Made by a program: the position numbers and the translations under genes
Notes under the pieces: generated by a model
What the model was told of the DNA's origin: nothing
What the model saw: the letters and a program-made list of their open reading frames with translations, nothing else
The model's database searches: none
Shown here: positions 26,863 through 35,510 of the stretch, one piece after another
Layout of the letters: every line of letters starts with the position of its first letter
How positions within the stretch are numbered: position 1 is the stretch's first letter
Assembly (NCBI RefSeq): GCF_018613065.1
Contig: NZ_JAGGQW010000050.1
Location: 1-64,000, forward strand
Length of the DNA: 64,000 bases
Source: Bacillus sp. ISL-7
GTDB taxonomy: Bacteria; Bacillota; Bacilli; Bacillales_B; DSM-18226
Reading direction: 5' to 3'

Positions 26863-27180
26863 ATGTCATCATTAGTTTTTATGGCACTTTATCGTCCAAA
26901 ACCAGGAAATGCAGAGGAATTGAAAGAAGTTCTTAAAGTACATATCCCAACATTAAGAGAAGAAAATTTAATTACTAACAGGGATTTACTAACTCTTCAA
27001 GCAGAGGATGGGACGATTATCGAGATCGCTGAATGGGTGTCAACGGAGGCAATTGAAAAAGCACACCAATCGGCTGCTGTCATGGCCGTTTGGGATAAAA
27101 TTGGTTCCTTAGCAGAATTAACTAGCCTTTCAACACTTGCTGAAGCTCAAGAACGGTTTCCTAATTTTAAGCCTTTATGA
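26863..27180 (+). CDS. Small ABM-type (antibiotic biosynthesis monooxygenase-like) protein
   Basis: This is a 105-residue dimeric alpha/beta barrel protein of the ABM/Dabb fold. It shows MALYRPKPGNAEELKEVLK, the EIAEWVSTEAIEKAHQ helix and a short tail. Such proteins are cofactor-free oxygenases or haem/quinone-modifying enzymes. The ribosome binding site AAAGGAGGTG is very strong. It lies directly after the flavoprotein dehydrogenase in one operon, so a shared substrate is likely but unproven. Confidence 0.8.
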   Translation: MSSLVFMALYRPKPGNAEELKEVLKVHIPTLREENLITNRDLLTLQAEDGTIIEIAEWVSTEAIEKAHQSAAVMAVWDKIGSLAELTSLSTLAEAQERFPNFKPL

Positions 27181-27210
27181 GTAATGGATATTTTTAAAGT
27201 TCTTAGAAAA

Positions 27211-27256
27211 ACACAAAAAGCAGTGTGATTTCAAGCCATTAAAATCACACTGCTTT
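27211..27256 (-). terminator. Terminator after sbcC (possibly bidirectional)
   Basis: AAAGCAGTGTGATTT and AAATCACACTGCTTT form a 15-bp perfect stem; the minus strand continues TTGTGTTTTT. Confidence 0.85.
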
Positions 27257-27285
27257 CAGCTTGGCCATGGAAGGCTACCAATGCA

Positions 27286-30200
27286 TTAATTGGTAAACAT
27301 AAATTCCGTCCTGCTGCCCGTCTGGTCTGCCATGACCTCTAGTCTGACATCAATTCGTTCTTTTAGTTCTGGAACGTGCGAGATAATTCCAACCAAGCGG
27401 CCGCTGCTCTGAATATCCATTAATGCTTCAATTGCCTGATCCAGGGACTCAGGATCCAGCGTACCAAAGCCTTCATCGATGAACATCGTTTCTAGCGATA
27501 CCCCGCCGGCATAATTTTGAACTACATCTGCCAGACCTAGTGCCAAAGATAAAGAAGCTTTAAAGCTTTCCCCACCCGATAATGTTTTGACATGCCGTTC
27601 CTGGCCCGTATACTGGTCAAACACGAGCAATTCCAAACCGCTTTGCGTATTACCTTTGGATCGATCGGTTTTTCTCAGCAATTGAAAACGGCCAGACGTC
27701 ATTTTTCGTAAGCGACCGTTGGCTTCTCTTAAAATATCATCAAGAAAAGCCGCCAGCACATACCGTTCAAAGGTAATTCGGAAGTTATTTTGACCCTTAG
27801 CAATTTCATAAAGATGGCCAATTAACTTGTACCGTTCTTCCAGAACTTTCATCTGTTCATTCAAGCTTTCTACCCGGCTGTAAATTTCTTCGTTGTCCCG
27901 TTTTTTTACAAATAAATTTGTGCTTTGATGATTAAGTGCCTCGATTTCGCCAGTAATTTTCACTAACTCTTGCTTTAATCCCTCAACATCAGGTGTTTTC
28001 ACGTCGATTAACAGTTCAGTAAGTTCTTTCAAACGGTCAGAAACCGAGCGTACTTCTTCACGGTAGCTGCGGATTTCTGCTTCAAGGCTGCGAATCTCTC
28101 CTTCTGTCCGTTTGGAAGCAGCATACATACCGTATTTTTCAAAGCCCTGCTCTGAAAGTTTGTTAATAAAGATTTCCCTTTCCGTTTCGAGCTCTTTGTG
28201 TTTACTTGCATGGTGTTTCTCTGCATCTAGTAATCTTGCCGTTTCATTGGAAAGTTTTTCTTTTACTGCCTGGAAGCGCTGCTGTGCTTCTTCGAGCTGT
28301 TTAATTAGTATTTCTTGGCGGCTCCGGGAGACAGATACAGCCTTTTCGTATTCCGCTTCCGAGCGAAGATTTTCGGGAATGACTTTCATCATCCGTGAAA
28401 GATTGGTCTTCTTTTCAGTGAATTGCACCGTTAACTCATTCATTTGAGCGGAAACCTGATGGATGGTGTTTTGTACCTTAATTTTTTCAATTTCTCTTTT
28501 TTCTATTTCCAACCTAACCTTATCAAGCTGTTTAATCTGTTCAGCAAGATTTCCTTGAATCTGAACAAGCTGGTTCCTTGCGGTGTCAGCCTCAATTTTT
28601 GCATGAGGTAAATCAGATTCTGTAAAATCTGGCCGATACGTACGTAATTCTTGCAATATTTCAGTTACAGCTGCACTTTGTGCTGCTTCAGCTGACTGAC
28701 TTTGGTAAAAAGCAGCTTCATCTGCTGACTTTTCTTTTTCCCATTTGGCAGATTGAGCCTTAGCTGCCTTCATTTCCTCTTCAGTAGGAATACTGTCATC
28801 GTGTTGGATGGCAGGTGATGGATGATGCTCTGAACCGCAAACAGGACAGCCTTGACCTGATTGAAGCCCTGCTGCTAATATCGCTGCCTGCCCGTGCATC
28901 CATTTTCCCTCTAAATTTTCAACCATTGCTCTGGCATCAGCAAATCTAGCCGTCGTATTTTCATAACGGGCGGTGATCGCCTTTAGATTTTGTTCAGCCT
29001 CTTGATGTTTTCCGAGCAGAGTGTCATATTTTTCATAACGGTCAAGTTCAGCCTTTATTTTTTCAATTCTTCCCTCATTTTCTAAATAAGTCAGCTTTCC
29101 TTTTTCGATTTCTTCTTTCTGCCGATTAAGGAATCCTATTTGTCCTACTAGTTGTTCAAGTAGTTGTTCGGACTGCATATGCTTTTCTTTCGCAGTTTTT
29201 AGTTCAGTATCCTTGTTTTGCGTCACTTTAAGCAATGCGGCAAACGAATAGACATCCTCTTTCATATTTACTAATCGATTCAGCTCATCAAGGGCCGTCT
29301 GGCGCTCACCCTCTCGTCCAAGCTCCCGTTGCAGCTGTTGCTCATGCTGTTTTAAAAGTCCATCCAATTTTTCCATTTCCATCTGAATCGACTTCAAATT
29401 TCCCTCAAGTTGATCAACTTCGCGTTTTAAACGGTGGCACAGCTCCTCCTGCTTTGCTAAAAGGGCAGCCTTTTGTGCAAGTTGAACCTGCTTTTCTTTT
29501 TCAATAAATACTTCTTCTTGAGAAACTAGGCTGTCCTTTTGCCCCTTTAATTCCTCTTTCATTTGCAGTTGTTTTAAGATCGCTTCTGCTTCAAAAAGCT
29601 GCCCCTTAAGTTTGTCCTGTTCCTGTACCTTTCCTTTTAATTGGTGGTTCAGTTGTTCCAACGCTACACCCATGCCGGAAATTTCTGCTTGTAAAAGTGG
29701 CATAATGATCGTGTCATTTACAGAATCCGCATCCAGATACCCACGAAGCTCTTCATTTGTTACCGAATGAATGCGTCGAATTGCTTCATTTCTTGATTGT
29801 ATCTGGTCTTCAACAGTCCTTTTTAACTCCGTTGCTTCTTCCTTTAACTTATCTTCTACCATTTTATATAACTGGGTATGGAACAGGCGCTGCAGGATCA
29901 CTTCTTTATCCTTACTATCTGAGGTAAGGAGTTTACGGAATTCGCCCTGCGGAATCATTAATATTTGCCGGAATTGATTCGCATCAATAAGCATAATTTC
30001 CTTAATCTTTTCCTCAACATCATTGATTTTAGAAGCCAGCAGCTTCTTCTCGCCATTTTCTGTCCACATATATAACTCAGCTTTGGCACCTATTTGTGTA
30101 TAGCCATCACCTTTTTCTTTCTTCTTCAACTGCTGAGGTGACCTTGTAATCGAATACGCTTTGTTACGAAGTGAAAAATCAAGTGAAACTTCGGTTAATA

Positions 30201-30423
30201 CCTCATCCTTCGCAAACTGGCTGCGAAGTTCGGGACCATTACGGTCTTCTCCACTCGCTTTTCCATAAATCGCATAACTAATTGCATCAAAAATGGTTGT
30301 TTTCCCGGAACCGGTTTTACCAGAAATGACAAACATCGTACGATTGCCCAGAGCGGTAAAGTCGATTACTTCATTTCCTGCATAAGGGCCGAAAGCTTGC
30401 ATCGTCAGTTTTAAAGGTTTCAT
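27286..30423 (-). CDS. sbcC: DNA double-strand-break nuclease subunit SbcC
   Basis: This is the Rad50-like SMC ATPase of the SbcCD nuclease that cuts DNA hairpins and protein-blocked ends. The 1045 residues have Walker A GKTGSGKTTIFD near residue 35 and long coiled coils. A zinc-hook CPVCGSEHH sits mid-protein, and the C-terminal signature LSGGESFKASLSLALGLADV precedes Walker B (MFIDEGFGTLD). The ATG overlaps the sbcD stop (ATGA), so the two are coupled. Confidence 0.96.
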   Translation of the reverse strand: MKPLKLTMQAFGPYAGNEVIDFTALGNRTMFVISGKTGSGKTTIFDAISYAIYGKASGEDRNGPELRSQFAKDEVLTEVSLDFSLRNKAYSITRSPQQLKKKEKGDGYTQIGAKAELYMWTENGEKKLLASKINDVEEKIKEIMLIDANQFRQILMIPQGEFRKLLTSDSKDKEVILQRLFHTQLYKMVEDKLKEEATELKRTVEDQIQSRNEAIRRIHSVTNEELRGYLDADSVNDTIIMPLLQAEISGMGVALEQLNHQLKGKVQEQDKLKGQLFEAEAILKQLQMKEELKGQKDSLVSQEEVFIEKEKQVQLAQKAALLAKQEELCHRLKREVDQLEGNLKSIQMEMEKLDGLLKQHEQQLQRELGREGERQTALDELNRLVNMKEDVYSFAALLKVTQNKDTELKTAKEKHMQSEQLLEQLVGQIGFLNRQKEEIEKGKLTYLENEGRIEKIKAELDRYEKYDTLLGKHQEAEQNLKAITARYENTTARFADARAMVENLEGKWMHGQAAILAAGLQSGQGCPVCGSEHHPSPAIQHDDSIPTEEEMKAAKAQSAKWEKEKSADEAAFYQSQSAEAAQSAAVTEILQELRTYRPDFTESDLPHAKIEADTARNQLVQIQGNLAEQIKQLDKVRLEIEKREIEKIKVQNTIHQVSAQMNELTVQFTEKKTNLSRMMKVIPENLRSEAEYEKAVSVSRSRQEILIKQLEEAQQRFQAVKEKLSNETARLLDAEKHHASKHKELETEREIFINKLSEQGFEKYGMYAASKRTEGEIRSLEAEIRSYREEVRSVSDRLKELTELLIDVKTPDVEGLKQELVKITGEIEALNHQSTNLFVKKRDNEEIYSRVESLNEQMKVLEERYKLIGHLYEIAKGQNNFRITFERYVLAAFLDDILREANGRLRKMTSGRFQLLRKTDRSKGNTQSGLELLVFDQYTGQERHVKTLSGGESFKASLSLALGLADVVQNYAGGVSLETMFIDEGFGTLDPESLDQAIEALMDIQSSGRLVGIISHVPELKERIDVRLEVMADQTGSRTEFMFTN

Positions 30424-31565
30424 TTCAATCCCTCTTCCCTAAGCACTTTTTCAATTACATCAGTCATTGCCTCTTTTTTATCCAGCGAAAATTCAGAGGT
30501 TGTCATCTCTGAGTAAAATTGTTCAAACAACTCAAGTTCCGACTTTTTTTCACTTCGAATAGAAGTGAAAGATTGTTTCTTCTTTAAATCGGTAATATCC
30601 AGTTTTCTTTCAAGATGGAGGACGTTCGGATACACTTGACGTAACTTATTAATCGGATCGATTAAAGCACCTTCATCAAGGAGAGTGATTTTCAAATAAT
30701 CATGGACGGTTTCTTTTTCATAAAAATAAGGATCAAGTAATTCTTCAAGATGTCCTTCTATTTCACGCATATCATGTTTAGGTTTAAGCGATCGATAACG
30801 TTGTGTAAAGTTACCTTTTTCATCCATTTCAATAATGGAGATCGACTTTCTTTGTTTTGCTTCCGAGAAGGAATATTTTAAGAGGGAACCAGAATATTTC
30901 ACTTTGTGATGGTTAATTGCCTCTGGACTGTGTAAGTGACCCAGTGCGGTATAGGAAAACGGTTCGAACAATTCGGCTCCAACACAACCTGAGCCGCCTA
31001 CGGATAAGACTCGTTCAGAATCCGAGGTTTGTCCACCTAAAACAAAGGCATGTCCAACCAATACATTGGGCTCGTTTGGGTTAAGGTGTTCCTCCATTTT
31101 TCCAATCAGTGCTTTCATCGCTTCTTGATGGGTATGGATCGAATTATCTTGGAGTAGTTGACGGACCATCCCTGGCTCTGCATAAGGAACAAGATAGAAG
31201 TTTACTCCGTTTATTTGCACAGGAGTGAAGCTTGTTGATAATTTTCCAGAAAGATAAAATTGGCTGTGCTTATACCATGAACTGCCAAAGGAAAGTCTCT
31301 CTGCACTATCGTGGTTCCCTGCAATGGCGACAACCGGTGTTTTCAATTCGACATTTATTTTAAAAAGCATTTCATCAAGTAATTCCACGGCATCGGTTGG
31401 CGGTACCGAGCGATCATATAAGTCTCCTGCGATGACAACGGCATCAGGCTTTTCTTCAGCAACAATGGCCACAAATTGCTCTAGTACTTCGCGTTGATTC
31501 TCTGTCATATAGACCCCATGGACTAATTTTCCTAAATGCCAATCAGCTGTATGGATAAATTTCAT
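30420..31565 (-). CDS. sbcD: DNA nuclease subunit SbcD
   Basis: This is the Mre11-like metallophosphoesterase subunit of SbcCD. The 381 residues carry the phosphoesterase motifs TADWHLG, AGDLYDR, GNHD and GHAFV/ALGHLHSPE, which bind two Mn2+ ions. A capping domain and a C-terminal SbcC-binding segment follow. The ATG has GGTGAG upstream. It is the first gene of the sbcDC operon. Confidence 0.96.
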   Translation of the reverse strand: MKFIHTADWHLGKLVHGVYMTENQREVLEQFVAIVAEEKPDAVVIAGDLYDRSVPPTDAVELLDEMLFKINVELKTPVVAIAGNHDSAERLSFGSSWYKHSQFYLSGKLSTSFTPVQINGVNFYLVPYAEPGMVRQLLQDNSIHTHQEAMKALIGKMEEHLNPNEPNVLVGHAFVLGGQTSDSERVLSVGGSGCVGAELFEPFSYTALGHLHSPEAINHHKVKYSGSLLKYSFSEAKQRKSISIIEMDEKGNFTQRYRSLKPKHDMREIEGHLEELLDPYFYEKETVHDYLKITLLDEGALIDPINKLRQVYPNVLHLERKLDITDLKKKQSFTSIRSEKKSELELFEQFYSEMTTSEFSLDKKEAMTDVIEKVLREEGLK

Positions 31566-31718
31566 CTGCTCACCCCAATTTTTTAATCTGCATCTTTTCC
31601 AATACTACTATTATAACAAAATACTTTCAGATATGAGCTTGGAAATGCTAGCAGATTACTGGAACAATGGGTATTTTATACTAGAGGTTATTTGAAGGGA
31701 ATCTATAAAAATGCAAAA

Positions 31719-31746
31719 AACAGCCCGGAACCTAGTCCGGGCTGTT
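31719..31746 (-). terminator. Terminator after the cold-shock gene
   Basis: AACAGCCCGGA and TCCGGGCTGTT form an 11-bp stem with a 6-base loop, followed on the minus strand by TTTTTTGCATTTTT. Confidence 0.9.
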
Positions 31747-31762
31747 ATAATAGATTACAATA

Positions 31763-31963
31763 TTATTTTTTAGTTACGTTAGCAGCTTGTGGTCCACGAG
31801 CTCCTTCAACTACTTCGAAAGATACTTCTTGACCTTCTTCTAAAGTTTTGAAACCTTCTGTTTGGATTGCAGAATAATGAACGAATACGTCGTTACCGTC
31901 TTCAGCTTCGATGAATCCAAAACCTTTTTCTGAGTTAAACCATTTTACTTTACCGTTTTTCAT
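31763..31963 (-). CDS. CspA-family cold-shock protein
   Basis: This 66-residue single-domain RNA chaperone binds single-stranded nucleic acid through RNP1 (KGFGFIE) and RNP2 (VFVHYSAI). The chain starts [16 protein letters not shown] and ends [10 protein letters not shown], close to CspB/CspD of B. subtilis. The ATG at 31963 follows AGGAGG; ten extra codons upstream are not used. Its long leader (about 150 bases) is typical of cold-regulated csp mRNAs. Confidence 0.95.
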   Translation of the reverse strand: MKNGKVKWFNSEKGFGFIEAEDGNDVFVHYSAIQTEGFKTLEEGQEVSFEVVEGARGPQAANVTKK

Positions 31964-32149
31964 GAAAAAAAATCCTCCTATTGGCTTATACACTTAAGCC
32001 ATGTGTAAATTCACCAAATTACAACGTGATAGCTTTACCTTCATTTCCTCATCCAAACATCGGTTAAAACTTTGAATAAGCTTGTAATATAAATCTAATC
32101 TCGTGCAACGGCTGATTAAATTTTAGCATTCTAATAGCCTAAATGTCAA
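31964..32149 (-). promoter_or_regulatory. csp promoter and long 5' leader
   Basis: TTGACA (32149-32144) and TAAAAT (32125-32120) on the minus strand are 18 bases apart; RNA would start near 32113. The leader of about 150 bases before the start codon is expected to fold and control translation with temperature, as in other csp genes. Confidence 0.7.
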
Positions 32150-32398
32150 TAAAGGACAGAGCAAGATAAACCTACATACTTCTACATTTCCCCCTTATTT
32201 TCTTCGGGAATTTCGAGTCAAATCGACACCTCTTCAATAGGGACCATTCCATTCAAATGGAAAGATTATTAAACTCAAACTTTGCAACAATTAATTCCTT
32301 TAATGATGTCCTTCACAAGTAATTCCAAACCTATATAGGTTAGAGATGGGAAATCCGCAAACAGCTTTTTAACCCTTTTCACTGAAATATAAGAAAAA

Positions 32399-32428
32399 AA
32401 TACCGAAGAAAATTAATTCTTCGGTATT
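32399..32428 (-). terminator. Terminator overlapping the ArsR gene end
   Basis: AATACCGAAGAA and TTCTTCGGTATT form a 12-bp stem that includes the stop codon of the regulator gene, followed by TTTTTTCTT on the minus strand. Confidence 0.85.
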
Positions 32429-32766
32429 GCTGGCTCTTCCTCATCTTCTTTAAACTTGTCTAGTATTGTGATCGTATCCACGAGATGATTGTTAAATATT
32501 TGCCTTGCTACTGCTAACAATTCGATGATCATCGGGTCCTTTAAAGTGTAGATAACTTTGTTGCCCTCTTTCGTTCCAGACACAATATTCTTCGCTCTTA
32601 GAATAGTTAACTGCTGTGAAACTGCCGAGCCTTCACTGCCAACAAGGGTTTGAATTTCATTTACATTCTTATCCCCTTCGGCAAGTAGTTCTAAAATGCG
32701 GATTCTCAAGGGATGGGCTAATGCTTTGAAAAATTCCGCCTTAAATTGTTGCATTTCAAGATTCAA
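32413..32766 (-). CDS. ArsR/SmtB-family transcriptional regulator
   Basis: This 117-residue winged-helix repressor shows FFKALAHPLRIRILELLAEGD, the recognition helix region GSEGSAVSQQLTILRAKNIV and the wing GNKVIYTLKD. There is no Cys metal-sensing motif, so it may sense something other than a soft metal. The TTG start at 32766 follows GGAG; the longer frame from 32853 runs into the SulP remnant. It lies 20 bases after the SulP pseudogene on the same strand and probably once controlled it. Confidence 0.88.
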   Translation of the reverse strand: MNLEMQQFKAEFFKALAHPLRIRILELLAEGDKNVNEIQTLVGSEGSAVSQQLTILRAKNIVSGTKEGNKVIYTLKDPMIIELLAVARQIFNNHLVDTITILDKFKEDEEEPAIPKN

Positions 32767-32786
32767 ATTGTCCACTCCTATGCTTT

Positions 32787-33539
32787 TTAGAAAGTAGCCG
32801 TAAGTTTTGGTCTGCTTCCTTCTACTGCCTCCGCAGCTGATAGCTTTTTGCATTCTCTAAATGCGTAATGCTTACAGCCTAGGCACTTATTTTTGTTAAT
32901 ATGCTCAAGTGCATATTGGATGGCTTCACCCATATGTTCAAAAAAATGTTCCTCGCCGATTATTTGATATAATCTAGTCCTTTTCAAGACATTTACCGGC
33001 TGCTGATTTAAACCCGATATCATAATTATACCAGTTTCAGAAAAATGACGAACAATACTTGATAACGTTGCTTCTCCGGTTGTATCCATTAATGGCACTT
33101 TACTCATTCGCAACAATAGGATTTTAGGTCGATAATTTATTGTGCTCATGATCGTCTTTTCAAATGTTTCAGCAGCTTTTAATATTTGTCGCAGTTCGAG
33201 CAATCGCACCTGTTGCTGGAATTCCGCCAAATAACGGCGTAATCATATTGGCAATTCCTTGTCCGATTAATTCTTTATTGCTGTTGTGCCTGCTATTGGT
33301 CATTCCATCATAAAATGGGAATAAACGCTCCAGTCGGTCCGCCTATTTGATACTTCGATCCGCCAAATAAGGAGATAAGAATCCCTGCAACAATAGATTC
33401 CATATTCTGGCTTCACTCCTGAAGCAATAGCAAAAGCCATCCCAAGTGGAATTGCGATTACCCCGACAATCAATCCTGAAAGGAGATCCTTTGGTACACT
33501 CCTTAAGGAATAATTATGGAATCTTTTGTCAATAAACAT
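32787..33539 (-). pseudogene. Degraded SulP-family anion permease
   Basis: Three pieces of one SulP transporter survive. The N-terminus from 33539 (KDLLSGLIVGVIAIPLGMAF) shifts frame near 33395, and its continuation [12 protein letters not shown] appears in another frame. A middle piece at about 33303-33200 encodes [19 protein letters not shown] and [22 protein letters not shown] domain with a Cys-rich tail (about 33190-32787) completes it. Large deletions join them. An intact protein is 500 or more residues; this cannot make a transporter. Confidence 0.9.
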
Positions 33540-33659
33540 ATATATACCCTTCTTATCTTCTTGTTTTTGTATATCTGATTATTTGAATATATGGTAATTT
33601 AACTAACATAGCAAGTACTTTGTTTTAAAAAAGGAAAATTTATATTTAATAAAAACTAC

Positions 33660-33688
33660 TTGTTTGATTCACAAGGGCATGTTACAAT
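33660..33688 (+). promoter_or_regulatory. Promoter of candidate small RNA
   Basis: TTGTTT (33660-33665) and TACAAT (33683-33688) are 17 bases apart; no protein-coding frame with a ribosome binding site follows. Confidence 0.55.
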
Positions 33689-33694
33689 AGCAAA

Positions 33695-33806
33695 GCGATG
33701 AGCTGAGTTGTGTAAGTCGAGAAACATTCCTTTTTGGAGCACATGTGGAGTGTGGTTTTTCGCCTCAATACGCAAAAGACGTCTGTGTAAACAGGCGTCT
33801 TTTTAT
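33695..33806 (+). ncRNA. Candidate structured small RNA of about 110 nt
   Basis: A promoter at 33660-33688 is followed, with no coding frame, by an internal imperfect stem (CGAGAAAC...TTCC against GGAGTGTGGTTTTTCG, 33718-33761). A terminator hairpin follows (GACGTCTGTG/ACAGGCGTC then TTTTTA, 33777-33805). It is divergent from the SulP remnant. I do not recognise a known RNA family. Its terminator sequence is repeated at 34541-34574. Confidence 0.45.
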
Positions 33807-33838
33807 GCTGTCGAAAAACTTTCGATAGCCTTTTATTT
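33807..33838 (+). terminator. Second tandem terminator
   Basis: GCTGTCGAAA pairs with TTTCGATAGC (one G-T pair), loop AAC, followed by CTTTTATTTTA, directly after the terminator of the candidate small RNA. Confidence 0.7.
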
Positions 33839-33907
33839 TATTCCTTTCTTTAATAATTCGCTGCGTTAATTTTTTATAATAATAAATATATTGGACTTTC
33901 AATTAGT

Positions 33908-34041
33908 CTGTTGATTTGCGCTCCAGTCGCTTCGCTTTCCGCGGGCGTGCCGGGGAGCTTCCTCGGCGCTAAAGCGCCTGCAGGGTCTCCCCTGCCCTGT
34001 ACTCCCGCAGGAGTCTTCGCGCCTTCCTCTCCAATCAACGG
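33908..34041 (+). repeat. MITE-like intergenic element, full copy
   Basis: This 134-base GC-rich element begins CTGTTGATT and ends AATCAACGG, imperfect terminal inverted repeats (8 of 9). Inside are TTCGCTTTCCGCGGG, CCTCGGCGCT and CTCCCGCAGGAGTC. It resembles a repeat scattered between genes of many Bacillus genomes. It codes for nothing. The base composition is very unlike the flanking AT-rich DNA. A second, shorter copy lies inverted at 34385-34445. Confidence 0.8.
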
Positions 34042-34113
34042 TGTATTATTCAATTTAATCTCTTCAACTCATATAAAAAATATGATCTTTTTTAAAAGAA
34101 TGCCGCTTCTTAA

Positions 34114-34217
34114 ATTCGCTCATAAAACAAGAGATTCGCTCATAAAAACCCATTATTCGCTCATTGAAACGAAATATTCGCTCATAAAACTCTAAAATTC
34201 GCTCATTGAAGGGAAAA
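34114..34217 (+). repeat. 21-nt periodic repeat array, copy 2
   Basis: Five units start ATTCGCTCAT at 34114, 34134, 34155, 34176 and 34197 (spacing 20, 21, 21, 21). Unit ends vary. Same orientation and period as the array at 12279-12433. Confidence 0.85.
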
Positions 34218-34384
34218 AACAATTAATATACCATGAATGTTCTAATGTTTAAGTGTAATTTTACACAAAATATCCTTTTTAATTATCTGCTCATTGATAT
34301 ATAACAACATTATTTTCGAAAACAGCAAAAGAATATTAAGAATAAGTGTGAAATCAATGTTTAAGCCAAATGAGTTTAGCCAAA

Positions 34385-34445
34385 TCGCCGAGGAGGCTCC
34401 CGGACCTCCCCGCGGAAAGCGAGTGCCCGGAGCGGAAATCAACAG
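34385..34445 (-). repeat. MITE-like element, truncated inverted copy
   Basis: Read on the minus strand this begins CTGTTGATTTCCGCTCC and runs through CGCTTTCCGCGGGG to GCCTCCTCGGCG. It matches the first 60 bases of the copy at 33908 with a few changes, in opposite orientation. The second half is missing. Confidence 0.8.
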
Positions 34446-34540
34446 GCCTATTAGCAGGACCATCAATTAATAAAGATCGGAAGTTTAGATTCAAACAAAA
34501 TAAAAAATGCCAAGAAAATGACCATTTCTCGACAATATTG

Positions 34541-34574
34541 AAGATGTCTGTGTAAACAGGCGTCTTTTTATTTT
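34541..34574 (+). terminator. Duplicate of the small-RNA terminator
   Basis: The stretch AAGATGTCTGTGTAAACAGG and the following CGTCTTTTTA repeat 33778-33805 with one change. The hairpin and T run are intact, but no gene precedes it. Confidence 0.7.
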
Positions 34575-34656
34575 TATTTTGTTAAAATTAGCACTTTTTT
34601 CCTAACTTTTTTATAATATATATAGATTTGCCATTATAAAAAGTGGAGGGAAAAGT

Positions 34657-35451
34657 ATGAATAACCACGAAATAGATTTTAAAATCTATGGAGACGACAT
34701 GCAGTTTGTTGAAGTAGAGCTCGATCCACAAGAGACAGTTGTTGCTGAAGCAGGAAGCTTTATGATGATGGAAGATGACATACATATGGAGACTATTTTT
34801 GGTGATGGCAGCGGCACGAGTGCCGGAAGCGGACTTATGGGTAAGCTGTTCGGCGCTGGTAAACGGGTACTTACCGGTGAAAGCTTGTTCATGACTGCCT
34901 TTACCAATAACGGTATTGGCAAAAAACGGGTGTCGTTTGCTTCTCCTTACCCTGGTAAGATTATTCCGATGGACTTAAGCCAATTGGGAGGAAAAATTAT
35001 CTGCCAAAAGGACGCCTTTCTTGCTGCTGCTAAAGGGGTTCAGGTCGGGATTGAATTCCAACGAAAAATTGGCGCCGGCTTCTTTGGCGGCGAAGGATTT
35101 ATTATGCAAAAGTTAGAAGGTGATGGGCTCGCTTTTGTTCATGCAGGTGGAACGATTATAAAAAAAGACCTTTTGCCAGGGCAGTCACTGCGCGTGGATA
35201 CAGGCTGTTTAGTGGCGATGACAAGCAGTGTAAATTATGATATCGAATTTGTAAAAGGAGTTAAAACAGCCTTGTTTGGCGGAGAAGGCTTGTTTTTTGC
35301 CACACTCCGCGGTCCCGGTTCCGTTTGGATTCAATCCTTGCCATTTAGCCGTCTGGCAAGCCGTGTTTTTGCTGCGGCACCTTCACGTGGCGGGGCAAAA
35401 GACGAAGGCAGTATCGCAAGAGGAATTTTTGATATGTTTAATGGTGACTGA
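34657..35451 (+). CDS. AIM24/TIGR00266-family protein
   Basis: This 264-residue protein is of the family named for yeast AIM24. It has an all-beta, beta-helix-like fold with many Gly residues and the motifs [52 protein letters not shown] and [18 protein letters not shown]. It ends with a Gly/Ala/Arg-rich tail. The molecular function is unknown. GGAGGG precedes the ATG. It is a single-gene unit with a strong terminator. Confidence 0.92.
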   Translation: MNNHEIDFKIYGDDMQFVEVELDPQETVVAEAGSFMMMEDDIHMETIFGDGSGTSAGSGLMGKLFGAGKRVLTGESLFMTAFTNNGIGKKRVSFASPYPGKIIPMDLSQLGGKIICQKDAFLAAAKGVQVGIEFQRKIGAGFFGGEGFIMQKLEGDGLAFVHAGGTIIKKDLLPGQSLRVDTGCLVAMTSSVNYDIEFVKGVKTALFGGEGLFFATLRGPGSVWIQSLPFSRLASRVFAAAPSRGGAKDEGSIARGIFDMFNGD

Positions 35452-35456
35452 TATGG

Positions 35457-35486
35457 AGGCGGGATCAATTGATTCCGCCTTTTTAA
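35457..35486 (+). terminator. Terminator after AIM24-family gene
   Basis: AGGCGGGATCA and TGATTCCGCCT form an 11-bp stem (one G-T pair) followed by TTTTTAA. Confidence 0.88.
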
Positions 35487-35510
35487 TGTCTAACTACTAA
35501 TTTACCCAAG

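Noticed and set aside
33911..34466. Open frames of 61-94 codons on both strands
   Set aside because: They lie in the GC-rich MITE-like elements and 21-nt array, have no ribosome binding sites and encode repeat-derived low-complexity peptides.
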